Of a stretch of DNA of 64,000 bases, positions 24,947 through 33,701 are shown in pieces. The notes under the pieces were generated by a model. It was not told the DNA's origin and searched no databases. It saw only the letters and a list, made by a program, of their open reading frames with translations. The stretch's first letter is position 1. Each line of letters starts with the position of its first letter. Made by a program: the position numbers and the translations under genes. This DNA comes from Candidatus Gastranaerophilales bacterium (lineage in GTDB: Bacteria > Cyanobacteriota > Vampirovibrionia > Gastranaerophilales > Gastranaerophilaceae): the NCBI GenBank assembly GCA_944323395.1, contig CALUSI010000006.1, positions 1 to 64,000 on the forward strand, written 5' to 3'.

Positions 24947-25405
24947 GTATGGCAATATTTCAATAAACTTAAAGAAGAAGAGTTGATTTATGAACGAAAT
25001 AACAGATTTTACATTAATAAAGATTTGTTTGGAGCTGTTTTATTTTCTTCAGTTGTAAAAGCCGGATTTGCGTCTGTTGCTGATGATAGTATTGAAAAAA
25101 GACTATCTCTCGATGAAAGCTTTAATATAAATAGTCCTTCAACTTTCTTATTTACTGTTTCAGGTGATTCAATGATAGAACTTGGTATTTATGAAGGTGA
25201 TAAGGTAATTGTTCAAAAAACTAATACTGCAAAGGATGGAGATATTGTTATCGCATATATTGATGACGGATATACATTGAAAACTTATAGAAATAAGCAA
25301 GGAAAAGTATGGTTAGAACCTGCAAATTCTAATTATCCTAATTTATATCCGAAGGAGCAATTAATAATTTTTGGTGTTGCACAAGGAATTGTACGAAAAT
25401 TTTAA
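24830..25405 (+). CDS. lexA: LexA/UmuD-like S24 family repressor
   Basis: This 191-residue repressor has an N-terminal winged-helix DNA-binding domain (KQKIFFEKL, PSFDIIAKDFGFKHKNSVWQYFNKL). The C-terminal part is an S24 autoprotease domain. The Ala78-Gly79 cleavage site lies in VVKAGFASV, the catalytic Ser114 in VSGDSM and Lys151 in YTLKTY. By analogy with LexA, RecA-stimulated self-cleavage would inactivate it under DNA damage. It is the only gene between a consensus promoter with a palindromic operator and umuC, so it probably represses itself and umuC. Its position before umuC also mirrors UmuD, so a dual role as UmuD-like polymerase subunit is possible. The start is leaderless. Confidence 0.92.
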   Translation: MLTEKQKIFFEKLKESYGKEALPSFDIIAKDFGFKHKNSVWQYFNKLKEEELIYERNNRFYINKDLFGAVLFSSVVKAGFASVADDSIEKRLSLDESFNINSPSTFLFTVSGDSMIELGIYEGDKVIVQKTNTAKDGDIVIAYIDDGYTLKTYRNKQGKVWLEPANSNYPNLYPKEQLIIFGVAQGIVRKF

Positions 25406-25434
25406 TTATTCAAATATACACATTTATTCTTCTA

Positions 25435-25475
25435 TTGCGGGGCATTTCCTCCCTATAGACCCCGCAAAATTTTTA
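25435..25475 (+). terminator. Hairpin between lexA and umuC with a CU-rich loop
   Basis: TTGCGGGG (25435-25442) and CCCCGCAA (25460-25467) form a perfect 8-bp stem followed by AATTTTTATT, consistent with partial termination after lexA. The 17-nt loop contains TTTCCTCCCTATAG, an anti-Shine-Dalgarno-like run. It lies 14 nt before the umuC ribosome-binding region and could tune the lexA to umuC ratio. Confidence 0.6.
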
Positions 25476-25488
25476 TTAGGTTTTATAT

Positions 25489-26706
25489 ATGAAACATAAA
25501 ATAATTGCATTAGTTGATGGAAATAATTTTTTTGCAAGTTGCGAAGTATTAATGAATCCTTCTTTAAAAGGAAAACCTGTATGTGTGTTAAGCAATAATG
25601 ACGGTTGTGTTATAGCTCGTTCTTATGAGGCGAAAAAACTGGGTGTTAAAATGGGGATGCCTTACTTCATTGCGAAGAAAACTTTTACCGGGGTTACCTA
25701 TTTAAGTGCTGATTTTTCTTTATATCATGAACTTTCTCAGAGAATGATGAATTTGATAAGCAGTTATTCTGATAAAGTTGATGTTTATTCTATAGATGAG
25801 GCTTTTTTGGATATAACCGGTTTAGATAAAGTTTTAAAATTGTCTTTCAAAGAAATAGCCATCAAAATAAAACAAGATATTGAATCGCATATAGGAATTT
25901 CTGTTTCTGTTGGTATTGCTAATTCTAAAGTTTTAGCAAAACTTGCAACACATAAGGCAAAAAATAAAAATGGTATATATGTAATAGAAAGTAATAATAT
26001 AAAAGATGAACTGCAAAATATTCCTGTGGAAGAAGTTTGGGGCGTTGGGAAAAATATTGCAAGGAGTTTAAGAAAATATGGTATTTTTTATGCGGATGAA
26101 ATTTTATTAAAGGATGATAACTTTTACAAAGTTAATTATGGAAAAAAAGGCTTGGAACTTAAATATGAATTAATGGGAATTAGTGTAATTCCTTTAACTG
26201 GGATTGAAGAAAAACCGAAGTCTATACAAAGAACACGCGCATTTCCCGAGTTTTCAAGAAATAAACGATATATTATTACCGAACTGGAAATGCACCTTCA
26301 TAATATATGTAAAAAATTAAGAATGAATAATCAAAAAACTTCTTTAATATATGTAATGCTTAGAACCAAAGATTTTAGGGTATTTGTAAAAGATAAAAAA
26401 CTTGATGTTGCAACTGATTCTGAATTTATATTAAAGAAAACAGTAATAGAACTTTTTGAATCTGTTTTTAATGAAGAAATAGTTTATCGTTCATCAGGTA
26501 TTTATGCTGCGGAATTAAAAGATACAGAAAAGGTTCAATTGCCTTTATTTGAGCAAATTTCGCATAAAAAAGGTGAAGAGGTTTCTTTGGTTATTGATAA
26601 AATTGAAGGTATATATGGACGCGGGAGTATTTCTTTAGGTTATTCCGGCATAAAAGATATACAAGAAAAACATAAGCGAAAGATGCAGTTTAGACCTTTT
26701 TCTTAA
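25489..26706 (+). CDS. umuC: UmuC-like Y-family DNA polymerase
   Basis: UmuC-type polymerases copy past DNA lesions in the SOS response. The 405-residue protein has the Y-family motifs ALVDGNNFFASCE (metal-binding Asp), CVLSNNDGCVIARSYEAK (steric-gate region) and YSIDEAFLDITG (catalytic Asp-Glu). VSVGIANSKVLAKLA, the VWGVGKN helix-hairpin-helix and the little-finger domain follow. QLPLF near residue 358 is a beta-clamp-binding motif. It follows lexA by 83 bp across a hairpin, forming a lexA/umuDC-like SOS operon. The upstream AGGTTTTAT run (25478-25486) gives a weak ribosome-binding site and is complementary to 9 nt of the candidate sRNA. No umuD is separate from lexA. Confidence 0.93.
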   Translation: MKHKIIALVDGNNFFASCEVLMNPSLKGKPVCVLSNNDGCVIARSYEAKKLGVKMGMPYFIAKKTFTGVTYLSADFSLYHELSQRMMNLISSYSDKVDVYSIDEAFLDITGLDKVLKLSFKEIAIKIKQDIESHIGISVSVGIANSKVLAKLATHKAKNKNGIYVIESNNIKDELQNIPVEEVWGVGKNIARSLRKYGIFYADEILLKDDNFYKVNYGKKGLELKYELMGISVIPLTGIEEKPKSIQRTRAFPEFSRNKRYIITELEMHLHNICKKLRMNNQKTSLIYVMLRTKDFRVFVKDKKLDVATDSEFILKKTVIELFESVFNEEIVYRSSGIYAAELKDTEKVQLPLFEQISHKKGEEVSLVIDKIEGIYGRGSISLGYSGIKDIQEKHKRKMQFRPFS

Positions 26707-26742
26707 TTAAGCTTAAAATATTTTAAAGATGAAGTTTATTTA

Positions 26743-26772
26743 TTGGAAACGATAGTATTTATATGTTATAAA
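26743..26772 (+). promoter_or_regulatory. Promoter TTGGAA-17/18-TATAAA for the paralogous exported pair
   Basis: TTGGAA (26743-26748) and TTATAAA (26766-26772) have standard spacing. They precede the TTG start at 26801 by about 30 nt. Confidence 0.4.
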
Positions 26773-26800
26773 AGTGTAGGAAGGATGAAGGGATAGCTGT

Positions 26801-27643
26801 TTGAAAAGAATCTTTATAAAAACTTTTATATTTTTATTTCTATTCGGTTCTTTTTCCGGTTTTGTTAGTTCATATGCAGAGGTAATTCGTTTAGAACCTA
26901 CTGAAAAAAATACTCTTAAACTTAATTCAAAAGAAGATATTTATAATAAAAATCTTGTAATACAAGATAGAGAAGTAGTTGAAGATTTGATAAAAATGCA
27001 GAAAGAAGAAGAGGTCAAGGATATTGAACTTCTTTGGAGGGCAACTATTGATAATAATACTTTGATTAAATTTACAATGAATAAATTGAATACACCTGAA
27101 TCTCAACGAAGATTACATTCTTCCTTAATGGCGAAGGGTTTGTCTTCACTTATTTACGGAGCAAGTTTTATACCTATGTTTACAGGGTCTAATGCAATGC
27201 TTCAATCGGCTTCATTTTCTGCAGGTAGATTGGCTAATAATTTTATTAATAAAGAAGCATCAGCTGGTCAACAAGCTCCAATTACTGATACTGAATTGAT
27301 ACAACTGGCGGGAACCATTGAAGAACTTCAAGAAAAAATAATATCTTCTTATTATGAGTATAAAGGGGCATTGAATAAACTTAAGGATACTCGTTCAAGG
27401 ATTATTCTTTATAATAAAAATTATTCAAGGGCATTGAAAAATAAATCAGTTACAGAACTGGTAGTATCATCTGCTTTATATGAGGATATGCAGCTTCAGG
27501 AATATAAACAAGAGCAAGAGGCTAAAAAATGTTATCTCTCATTAGAACGCTTAGCAGGCAAAAAAGCTGTTGATAGTTTGATTTTATCTCAATATGCTTT
27601 AAAAAATCAGTTGGTTAATACGGAAAAGATAAGCAATCAATGA
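26801..27643 (+). CDS. Exported helical protein, TolC-like coiled-coil character (member 1)
   Basis: The 280-residue product uses a TTG start with a GAAGGGA ribosome-binding site and begins with a signal peptide (KRIFIKTFIFLFLFGSFSGF, cleavage near YAE). It then has a conserved ELLWRATIDNNTLIKFTMNKLNTP segment, a Gly/Ser/Ala-rich hydrophobic middle (residues about 110-150) and two long amphipathic helices. The last helices resemble TolC/outer-membrane-efflux coiled-coil subunits (YYEYKGALNKLKDTRSR, then EQEAKKCYLSLERLAGKKAVD). The full TolC duplication is missing, so I do not call an efflux protein. It overlaps the next gene by 4 bp (ATGA) and is its paralogue. Confidence 0.7.
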   Translation: MKRIFIKTFIFLFLFGSFSGFVSSYAEVIRLEPTEKNTLKLNSKEDIYNKNLVIQDREVVEDLIKMQKEEEVKDIELLWRATIDNNTLIKFTMNKLNTPESQRRLHSSLMAKGLSSLIYGASFIPMFTGSNAMLQSASFSAGRLANNFINKEASAGQQAPITDTELIQLAGTIEELQEKIISSYYEYKGALNKLKDTRSRIILYNKNYSRALKNKSVTELVVSSALYEDMQLQEYKQEQEAKKCYLSLERLAGKKAVDSLILSQYALKNQLVNTEKISNQ

Positions 27644-28518
27644 AAAAGTTTTTATTTGTGTATTTTATTTTAATATTATTTGTAAATCCTGTTCTTTCTA
27701 TAACAGAAGAAGAACTTACAGAACCGAAGTCGCCTGCTTACCGTTTAGGTGTTACATACGATTTGGAAAGAGAATATAAACTTACTGATTTAACACAGTC
27801 ACAAAAAGAAAAGACAGCGTCATATGCTAAAGAGTATATAAGAAACTCAACTTATGCTGATAGTTCTTTAAAGGATTTATCTAATGAAATTTCAAAACTT
27901 TTGACACTTGAAAAACAAGAAATGTTAGAACATATACAAATATTATGGGCAGGAGCTGCATTAAGAAGTGAAACTATAAAGTTTGCATTATATAAACTAT
28001 CAAATCCGGACGCAGATAAACCGGATGAAACAATTATTAAAAAAATTATAAGACCTTTATCAACAGTTTCATCAATAGCAGGTGCCGGTTTAGGTGATCC
28101 TTTTAGTGCAACAGCAGCATTATTCAGCGGACATCTTTTAAATTCACTTTCTTATAATGATAAAGATTTAAACTATAAATATACAAAAGTAACAGATGCA
28201 GATATGATTGTGCTTATTACTAAAGTAGATAATATGCAGAAGAAAGTAATTGATTTATATTATGACTATATGACCAGTTATAATTTGCTTTCAATGTGTG
28301 AAAAAAATATAAAAAAACGCGAAGAAAGATATAATGCTTCTTTTTATGAAAATGAAGAACAGTTGCTTATTGCTGATGCATATTATCGTTCCGCTATTGA
28401 TAATAAAGCAAAATTAGAACTTGAATTTTTAGAAAATAGAGCTGCATTGGAACAGCTTGTAGGTCTTGAAGCTTTAGTAGAATTTGAAAAACTTTTATTG
28501 AAAAATTCAACTAATTAG
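27640..28518 (+). CDS. Exported helical protein, paralogue of the preceding gene (member 2)
   Basis: The product is 292 residues. It has a signal peptide (KKFLFVYFILILFVNPVLS) and the same layout as its neighbour: IQILWAGAALRSETIKFALYKLSNP aligns with LLWRATIDNNTLIKFTMNKLN. A Gly/Ala-rich central part (STVSSIAGAGLGDPFSATAA) follows, then amphipathic helices (KVIDLYYDYMTSYNLLS, LEFLENRAALEQLVGLEALVEF). The pairing and ATGA overlap suggest they work together, for example as a periplasmic hetero-oligomer. The function is unknown. Its last codons converge with rsh (8-bp overlap of 3' ends). Confidence 0.7.
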   Translation: MKKFLFVYFILILFVNPVLSITEEELTEPKSPAYRLGVTYDLEREYKLTDLTQSQKEKTASYAKEYIRNSTYADSSLKDLSNEISKLLTLEKQEMLEHIQILWAGAALRSETIKFALYKLSNPDADKPDETIIKKIIRPLSTVSSIAGAGLGDPFSATAALFSGHLLNSLSYNDKDLNYKYTKVTDADMIVLITKVDNMQKKVIDLYYDYMTSYNLLSMCEKNIKKREERYNASFYENEEQLLIADAYYRSAIDNKAKLELEFLENRAALEQLVGLEALVEFEKLLLKNSTN

Positions 28519-30721
28519 TTTTCTTTTTCTGTTTATTTTTCGTTTTTTGTTTTAAATCAGGGGTTGCTTTTACCTTTGAATTCATTTGAATTCTTTTTAC
28601 TGAATGTACATCGGGTAATGATTGAAATGCATTAATTACTGCATTTAAGTTATCAATGCCGTTAACCTCAACTCCAAGTTCTATTATACCAACTTTTTTT
28701 GCATAATTTGTTTTAACATTCGCATACGTAATATTAGTATTTGTATCAGCTGCTTTGATTAAGATATCCTTTAACATACCAAGTTTATCAACACAATTGA
28801 TTCTTATTGAAGTTACATAAGTTTTGTTTGGATTTTCATTATTTTTCCAACTGATTTTCATTAATCTTTCTTCAGGTACTGTATCTAAAGAAGGACAATC
28901 TATTCTGTGAATAGAAACACCTTTGCCTCTAGTTACAACGCCAACAATGTGTTCACCCGGAACAGGGGAACAACATTTTGCAAAGCTGTAGAGCATACCT
29001 TCTAAACCAACAATTTCGTCTTTATATTGACTCTTTTTCTTATTTGAAACATATTGATTGGATTCTTCTTCAACTGGTTTTTTTATTTTGCTTGTAACTT
29101 TATTTATTGTTGTTTCGCCATTTCCTATAGCAGCAAGTAGGTCATCAACAGAAATGTAATTTAATGTTTTTGCAATTTCCAGCATATGACCATTTTTGAT
29201 ATTTTCATCATATACGGCTTTTGTAATTTCTTGTTCAAGCATTGATCTTCCATTATCAATGTATTCATCTCTGTTATGTTTTTTGAACCATTGTCTTATT
29301 TTAGATTGAGCTTGTTTCGTAACACAGAATTTTAACCAATGAAGTTTTGGTGTTCCTGTTTTAGATGTGAAAAGTTCAACAATATCACCATTTTTAAGTT
29401 TTGTGTCAAGTTGTGCAATTCTACCATTAATTAGAGCTCCTGTCGTTTTATAGCCAACTTCTGAGTGAATTCTAAATGCAAAGTCTATAGGTGTTGCATT
29501 TTGTGGCAAATCAATAATGTCACCCATTGGGGTAAATGCAAATACTTGGTTACCAAATAAATCAATTTTAACCTTTTCAACAAATTCGTTTGCATTTGAA
29601 GCTTCTTTTTCAAGTTCAATCATTTGGTGCATCCAAGAAAATTTAATGTCATCTTCAGAAGCTGCTTTTATAGAACCTGATTCTTTATATTTCCAGTGGG
29701 CCGCAACACCATATTCTGCAACTTTGTGCATTTCTTTGGTTCTTATTTGTACTTCTAAAGGTTTTTGTCTTGGACCGATTACGGATGTATGTAATGATTT
29801 ATATCCGTTACCTTTTGGCATCGCTATGTAGTCTTTAAATCTTCCCGGTATTGGTTTAAATAATGAATGGATTATACCAAGTACTTCATAGCATTGACGT
29901 TCAGTATCTACTATAACTCTTACTGCTGTTATGTCGTATAAATCGTTAAATGCAACATTTAGTCTTTGCATCTTTTTGTATATACTGTAATAATGCTTTG
30001 CTCTTCCTGTTATTTCAGCATTTATTTCATTCTTTTTTAGACTTTCAGAAATTTCATCAATCAAAAGTTTAACGGTATTTTCACGTTCTGCTTTTTTTTG
30101 CGCTACAAGTTGTGCTATTTCAAAATACTTTTCAGGATTAAGATAACGTAATGATAAATCTTCAAGTTCAGCTTTTATTTTCCCGATACCTAAACGGTTT
30201 GCCAGTGGAGCAAAAATATCAAGAGTCTCTTGAGCAATTCTTACTTGTTTTACAGGTGTCATATAGTTTAGAGTTCTCATGTTATGGAGTCTGTCTGCGA
30301 GTTTTAGAAATATAACCCTGACATCTTTTGCCATAGCAATAAACATTCGTCTGAAACTTTCGGCTTGTCTTTCTTCTTTTGATTTGAATTGGTATTTATC
30401 TAATTTTGTTACTCCGAGAACTAAATTTAATACATCTTCTCCGAATTCTGCACCAAGTTGTTCCGGAGTAATGCCTGTATCTTCTATTGTATCGTGTAAA
30501 ATTGATGCCATTAGAGTATGTTTGTCTACTCTAAGTGTTGCTAATATTTTTGCTACTTCTACAGGGTGGATTATATATGGTTCTTCACTTACACGGTATT
30601 GTCCTGCGTGTAATTTCTCAGCAAATTTGTATGCTTTGTATATTTCTTGAATGTCTTCTTCTGAACGATTCTGTTCTCTTAAAATTTTTTCTAAACTGAT
30701 AAATATATTTTCTTGTTCCAT
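28511..30721 (-). CDS. rsh: Bifunctional (p)ppGpp synthetase/hydrolase RelA/SpoT
   Basis: Rsh makes and degrades the stringent-response alarmone. The 736-residue protein has an HD hydrolase domain with HPVEVAKILATL and HDTIEDTG near residue 78. The synthetase domain has GRAKHYYSIYKKMQR, DLYDITAVRVIV and AMPKGNGYKSLHTSV. The TGS domain includes VFAFTPMGDIIDLPQ and the helical/zinc-finger region has CCSPVPGEHIVGVVTRGKGVSIH. A C-terminal ACT domain follows, and the tail is lysine-rich. Both catalytic sites look intact, so it is bifunctional. It has an AGGA ribosome-binding site. It is the only RSH in the window; small alarmone synthetases are not visible. Confidence 0.95.
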   Translation of the reverse strand: MEQENIFISLEKILREQNRSEEDIQEIYKAYKFAEKLHAGQYRVSEEPYIIHPVEVAKILATLRVDKHTLMASILHDTIEDTGITPEQLGAEFGEDVLNLVLGVTKLDKYQFKSKEERQAESFRRMFIAMAKDVRVIFLKLADRLHNMRTLNYMTPVKQVRIAQETLDIFAPLANRLGIGKIKAELEDLSLRYLNPEKYFEIAQLVAQKKAERENTVKLLIDEISESLKKNEINAEITGRAKHYYSIYKKMQRLNVAFNDLYDITAVRVIVDTERQCYEVLGIIHSLFKPIPGRFKDYIAMPKGNGYKSLHTSVIGPRQKPLEVQIRTKEMHKVAEYGVAAHWKYKESGSIKAASEDDIKFSWMHQMIELEKEASNANEFVEKVKIDLFGNQVFAFTPMGDIIDLPQNATPIDFAFRIHSEVGYKTTGALINGRIAQLDTKLKNGDIVELFTSKTGTPKLHWLKFCVTKQAQSKIRQWFKKHNRDEYIDNGRSMLEQEITKAVYDENIKNGHMLEIAKTLNYISVDDLLAAIGNGETTINKVTSKIKKPVEEESNQYVSNKKKSQYKDEIVGLEGMLYSFAKCCSPVPGEHIVGVVTRGKGVSIHRIDCPSLDTVPEERLMKISWKNNENPNKTYVTSIRINCVDKLGMLKDILIKAADTNTNITYANVKTNYAKKVGIIELGVEVNGIDNLNAVINAFQSLPDVHSVKRIQMNSKVKATPDLKQKTKNKQKKKTN

Positions 30722-30803
30722 ATTTCGTCCTACAGTTTGATTTAATTTTACAATGTAATTTTATTTTTTCCAATAAAAATGATAATACATACTTCAATTG
30801 GTG

Positions 30804-30809
30804 TATAAT
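30804..30809 (+). promoter_or_regulatory. -10 box TATAAT, 6 nt before ATG 30816
   Basis: A consensus -10 lies exactly 6 nt before the ATG. It overlaps the alternative upstream TTG start at 30798 and so argues for 30816 as the start of a leaderless mRNA. Confidence 0.5.
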
Positions 30810-30815
30810 TCAATT

Positions 30816-31142
30816 ATGTTTGATATTTCTAAAATTTTATTTAAAACAGTTGATGGAATAATCTTTGTGGTAAGATTGGCTCCAAATTCATCTTTTACGA
30901 AAATTGTTGATTATACAGATGAGTATGTAAGAATAAAAATTGCTTCACCACCTATAGAAAATAAAGCAAATAAGGAATTAATTGCGTTTTGTTCTGAACT
31001 TTTTGATGTTAATAAATCTAAAATATCAATTGTGTCAGGTGAAAAATCTAAATTGAAAAAAATTTTAATAAAAGATACAAATCTTGATGAGCAGAGACAA
31101 AAACTTATTTTTGTGTTAGACTCACTGCATAAGGAAAAATAA
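30816..31142 (+). CDS. YggU/DUF167-family protein
   Basis: From the ATG at 30816 this is a 108-residue protein of the YggU (DUF167) family, with IFVVRLAPNSSFTKI, VRIKIASPPIENKANKELIAF and VNKSKISIVSGEKSKLKKILI. The P-P-x-x-N-K-A-N-x-E-L core is diagnostic. The family is a small alpha-beta fold widely conserved next to YggS/YggT or division genes; its molecular function is not established. A TATAAT 6 nt upstream supports this start rather than an in-frame TTG six codons earlier. secG follows after 10 bp. Confidence 0.9.
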   Translation: MFDISKILFKTVDGIIFVVRLAPNSSFTKIVDYTDEYVRIKIASPPIENKANKELIAFCSELFDVNKSKISIVSGEKSKLKKILIKDTNLDEQRQKLIFVLDSLHKEK

Positions 31143-31152
31143 AGGAAAAAAT

Positions 31153-31377
31153 ATGTTAACTACTATATGGATTATTCAAATAATTTCTGCAGTTTTATTA
31201 ATATTTTTAGTATTGTTACATTCACCAAAAGGTGATGGACTTGGCGCAATTGGCGGTGCTGCAAATTTATTTTCTTCTCAAAAAAGTGCTGAAAAAGGTT
31301 TGAATCATTTTACATATATACTATCGGCTATATTTTTAGTATGTTCATTTATTACCGGTTATCATTTATTTGGTTAA
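31153..31377 (+). CDS. secG: Preprotein translocase subunit SecG
   Basis: SecG is the small accessory subunit of the SecYEG channel. The 74-residue protein has two membrane helices (residues 2-22 and 52-71). They are joined by the typical conserved cytosolic loop (LLHSPKGDGLGAIGGAANLFSS). It has normal length and an AAAGGA ribosome-binding site. It shares a transcript with the yggU-like gene and is followed by a strong terminator. It exports the many signal-peptide proteins in this window. Confidence 0.95.
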   Translation: MLTTIWIIQIISAVLLIFLVLLHSPKGDGLGAIGGAANLFSSQKSAEKGLNHFTYILSAIFLVCSFITGYHLFG

Positions 31378-31388
31378 ATCTTAATTAT

Positions 31389-31418
31389 AAAAAAGGCTCC
31401 ATTAACTGGAGCCTTTTT
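31389..31418. terminator. Bidirectional terminator between secG and dut
   Basis: AAAAAGGCTCCA pairs with TGGAGCCTTTTT over 12 bp with a 5-nt loop and A/T runs on both sides. It lies 11 bp past the secG stop and before the dut stop, and serves both convergent genes. Confidence 0.88.
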
Positions 31419-31422
31419 TGTT

Positions 31423-31857
31423 TTAAAATCCTGTAGAACCAAAACCGCCTTCGCCTCTTGCTGATTCTGCTAATTCTGTTGTGACTTCAATTTGTGCTTT
31501 TTCCACTTTTGCTATTACCATTTGGGCAATTCTGTCATCAGGTTTTATTGTATATTCTTCATTTGAAAGATTTACTAAGCCCACGCAGACTTCACCTCTA
31601 TAGTCTGCATCAACAGTTCCAACTGCATTAATTAATGTTATGCCGTGCTTTACTGATAAGCCTGAACGTGCTCTTATTTGTGCTTCATATTCTAATGGAA
31701 TTTCTATTTTTATCCCTGTTGGGACTAAAACTCTTTCCAGTGGTTTTAATGTTATTTCTTTTTCTATTGCTGCATATAAATCCATTCCTGATGAACCTTC
31801 GGTTTGGTATTTGGGTAGGTATTTATTATTTGGCATTCTTATTATTTTCATTTTCAT
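31423..31857 (-). CDS. dut: dUTP diphosphatase
   Basis: Dut hydrolyses dUTP to dUMP and keeps uracil out of DNA. The 144-residue trimeric dUTPase has all five motifs: SSGMDLYAA (I), IRARSGLSVKHG (II), NAVGTVDADYRGE (III), DDRIAQMVIAKVE (IV) and GEGGFGSTGF (V). It has a normal length and the C-terminal tail that closes over the active site. It is the last gene of a minus-strand cluster with the 324-residue membrane protein and panC. Its presence fits the family 4 UDG further downstream in limiting uracil. Confidence 0.96.
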   Translation of the reverse strand: MKMKIIRMPNNKYLPKYQTEGSSGMDLYAAIEKEITLKPLERVLVPTGIKIEIPLEYEAQIRARSGLSVKHGITLINAVGTVDADYRGEVCVGLVNLSNEEYTIKPDDRIAQMVIAKVEKAQIEVTTELAESARGEGGFGSTGF

Positions 31858-31862
31858 CCTAA

Positions 31863-32837
31863 TTATTCTCCTTTTCCTGTTCTTCTGTCTGATAATGAAT
31901 ATAATGGTTGTTTATTTGAAATTGATAGGTTTTTTGATAGATTGTATTCTCCTTTCAATAGCATAGAATATTGATGAGTTGCTTTGTTGTCGTATGTTAT
32001 TTTGAATCTGTTTGTTACTATAAAATCATTGATGAAATTTAAAGATAGTATAGTATCCATACAATCAAGCTCTTTTTCTAGTGTTTCCATCTTTGCAATT
32101 GCACTTAGTACGTAACTAAAAGAAATAGAAATACCATATCTTCTAAATTCCAGTACAATTGAATCTAATGTGGGTTTTATGTAATAAACAAAATCATCAA
32201 CATAGTTGAAATCTTTGTACATTAAGAACAAATTTTTCCTATAATAACCCTTTTGCATTGGCTTTGAATAACTTACGTTTTCCAATAATTTTTTATTTAC
32301 TCTTTGTTTCCAAAGTTCTACTTCTTGGAATGTTAATTCTAAATCGTTTTCTTTTCTTTTAATTTTATTTGTATGAGGCTGGATTAAAAAAATGAGCTTT
32401 GAATTTTCTAATGGTTCAGATGTTATTATATCTGCTTCTGATGGAGCGATTGTTGGTCTTATATTCTTTTTTCTTTTAAGCCTTTTCTTCTGAATTCTTC
32501 TTTCCTCTTCTTCTTGAAGAATAAGAATTTTTTGATACATTTGATTTACTGTAAAATCAAAAATAAATCCAAGCATGAGTGAAATACCACCCACAATTGC
32601 TAATGTAAAATCAGCTGAAACACCTTCGGGTACATAAAAAGTTCTAACTATTATAACCGGAAGTATAAATAATTTAGTAAATAAATAAAGCCACTCAACT
32701 TCAAGACAGTTTAAAAACCAAAATACAAAAGATAAAAAGGCGTAAAAGAAAAAGATAAAACGAAAGAATTTCACACCATTTAAAACTTGTGCGAGTGTTT
32801 CTAATTTTGATAGTGTACTATTACTTTTATACGTCAT
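31863..32837 (-). CDS. Unrecognised membrane protein with a basic linker
   Basis: I do not recognise this 324-residue protein. Three hydrophobic helices lie in the first 100 residues (FFRFIFFFYAFLSFVFWFL, LFTKLFILPVIIV, FTLAIVGGISLMLGFIF). A strongly basic coiled linker (QEEEERRIQKKRLKRKKNI) and a soluble alpha-beta domain with no known motif follow. The N-terminal part would anchor it in the inner membrane with the domain in the cytosol. The ATG directly follows the panC stop, so it is co-translated with panC. Nothing in it relates to pantothenate synthesis. Confidence 0.7.
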   Translation of the reverse strand: MTYKSNSTLSKLETLAQVLNGVKFFRFIFFFYAFLSFVFWFLNCLEVEWLYLFTKLFILPVIIVRTFYVPEGVSADFTLAIVGGISLMLGFIFDFTVNQMYQKILILQEEEERRIQKKRLKRKKNIRPTIAPSEADIITSEPLENSKLIFLIQPHTNKIKRKENDLELTFQEVELWKQRVNKKLLENVSYSKPMQKGYYRKNLFLMYKDFNYVDDFVYYIKPTLDSIVLEFRRYGISISFSYVLSAIAKMETLEKELDCMDTILSLNFINDFIVTNRFKITYDNKATHQYSMLLKGEYNLSKNLSISNKQPLYSLSDRRTGKGE

Positions 32838-33701
32838 TTAACCTAATATTGTATTATCAATTAACCTTGTTTGTCTTACTTTTGCAGCTATTGCTACAAG
32901 TGTGTTTTTTTTTGCTGTGTGAATTTTTTCAAAAGTTTCAAAATCTCTAAATTCAAGATATTCTAAATCTATATTTGGATTTAAAATTGAAAAACCTGCA
33001 TCAAATAATATATTTGTGTCTACTGTACCTGCGTTATAAAGCTTTTCTATTTCTTTTAAAGCTTTTGATATTGTTAGAGCATTTTTTCTTTCTTCTTTAG
33101 ATAAATATGTATTTCTTGAACTTAATGCAAGTCCGTCAGTTTCTCTCACAATTGGGCAAGGAACAATTGTAAGGTCTATATTTAAATCTTTTACCATCTT
33201 TTTTAAGATAAACAATTGTTGTGCATCTTTTTGTCCAAAGAAAGCATAATCCGGTTTAACTATGTTGAATAATTTAAGAACTACTGTTGCAACACCGTCA
33301 AAATGTCCCGGTCTTGCTTTTCCGCATAAACAATCAACTAAATTATATGGCGGACATACAAATGTAAGTTCTGTATTTGATAGTTTTGTATTTTCTCCGT
33401 ACATTTCTTTTGGAGTGGGTGCAAAAACGATATCAACCCCAAGGTTTTTACATAGTTCTAAATCATTTTCAATTGTTCTTGGGTATTTATCAAAGTCTTC
33501 ATTTGGACCAAATTGTATTGGATTAACAAATACACTTACTACAACTTTATCACAGGTTTTTTTTGCTGTCTCTATTAATGAAGCGTGCCCTTTATGTAAA
33601 GCGCCCATTGTAGGTACAAGCCCTATTTTTGTATTTTCTTGTTTCCATTCTTTTATATTTTTTTTTATTTCTTCTATATTATTTATTAATATTGTGTTCA
33701 A
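32838..33701 (-). CDS. panC: Pantothenate synthetase
   Basis: PanC joins pantoate and beta-alanine using ATP. The 287-residue protein has IGLVPTMGALHKGHASL (HxGH nucleotide motif), VVSVFVNPIQFGPNEDFDKYPR and RPGHFDGVATVV. It also has DYAFFGQKDAQQL and IVRETDGLALSSRN, a variant KMSKS-like segment. The start codon is TTG, with a GAGAGGG ribosome-binding site, and lies within the 3' end of panB (23-bp overlap). panB and panC form an operon with yvcK upstream; no panD is visible. Confidence 0.95.
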   Translation of the reverse strand: MNTILINNIEEIKKNIKEWKQENTKIGLVPTMGALHKGHASLIETAKKTCDKVVVSVFVNPIQFGPNEDFDKYPRTIENDLELCKNLGVDIVFAPTPKEMYGENTKLSNTELTFVCPPYNLVDCLCGKARPGHFDGVATVVLKLFNIVKPDYAFFGQKDAQQLFILKKMVKDLNIDLTIVPCPIVRETDGLALSSRNTYLSKEERKNALTISKALKEIEKLYNAGTVDTNILFDAGFSILNPNIDLEYLEFRDFETFEKIHTAKKNTLVAIAAKVRQTRLIDNTILG

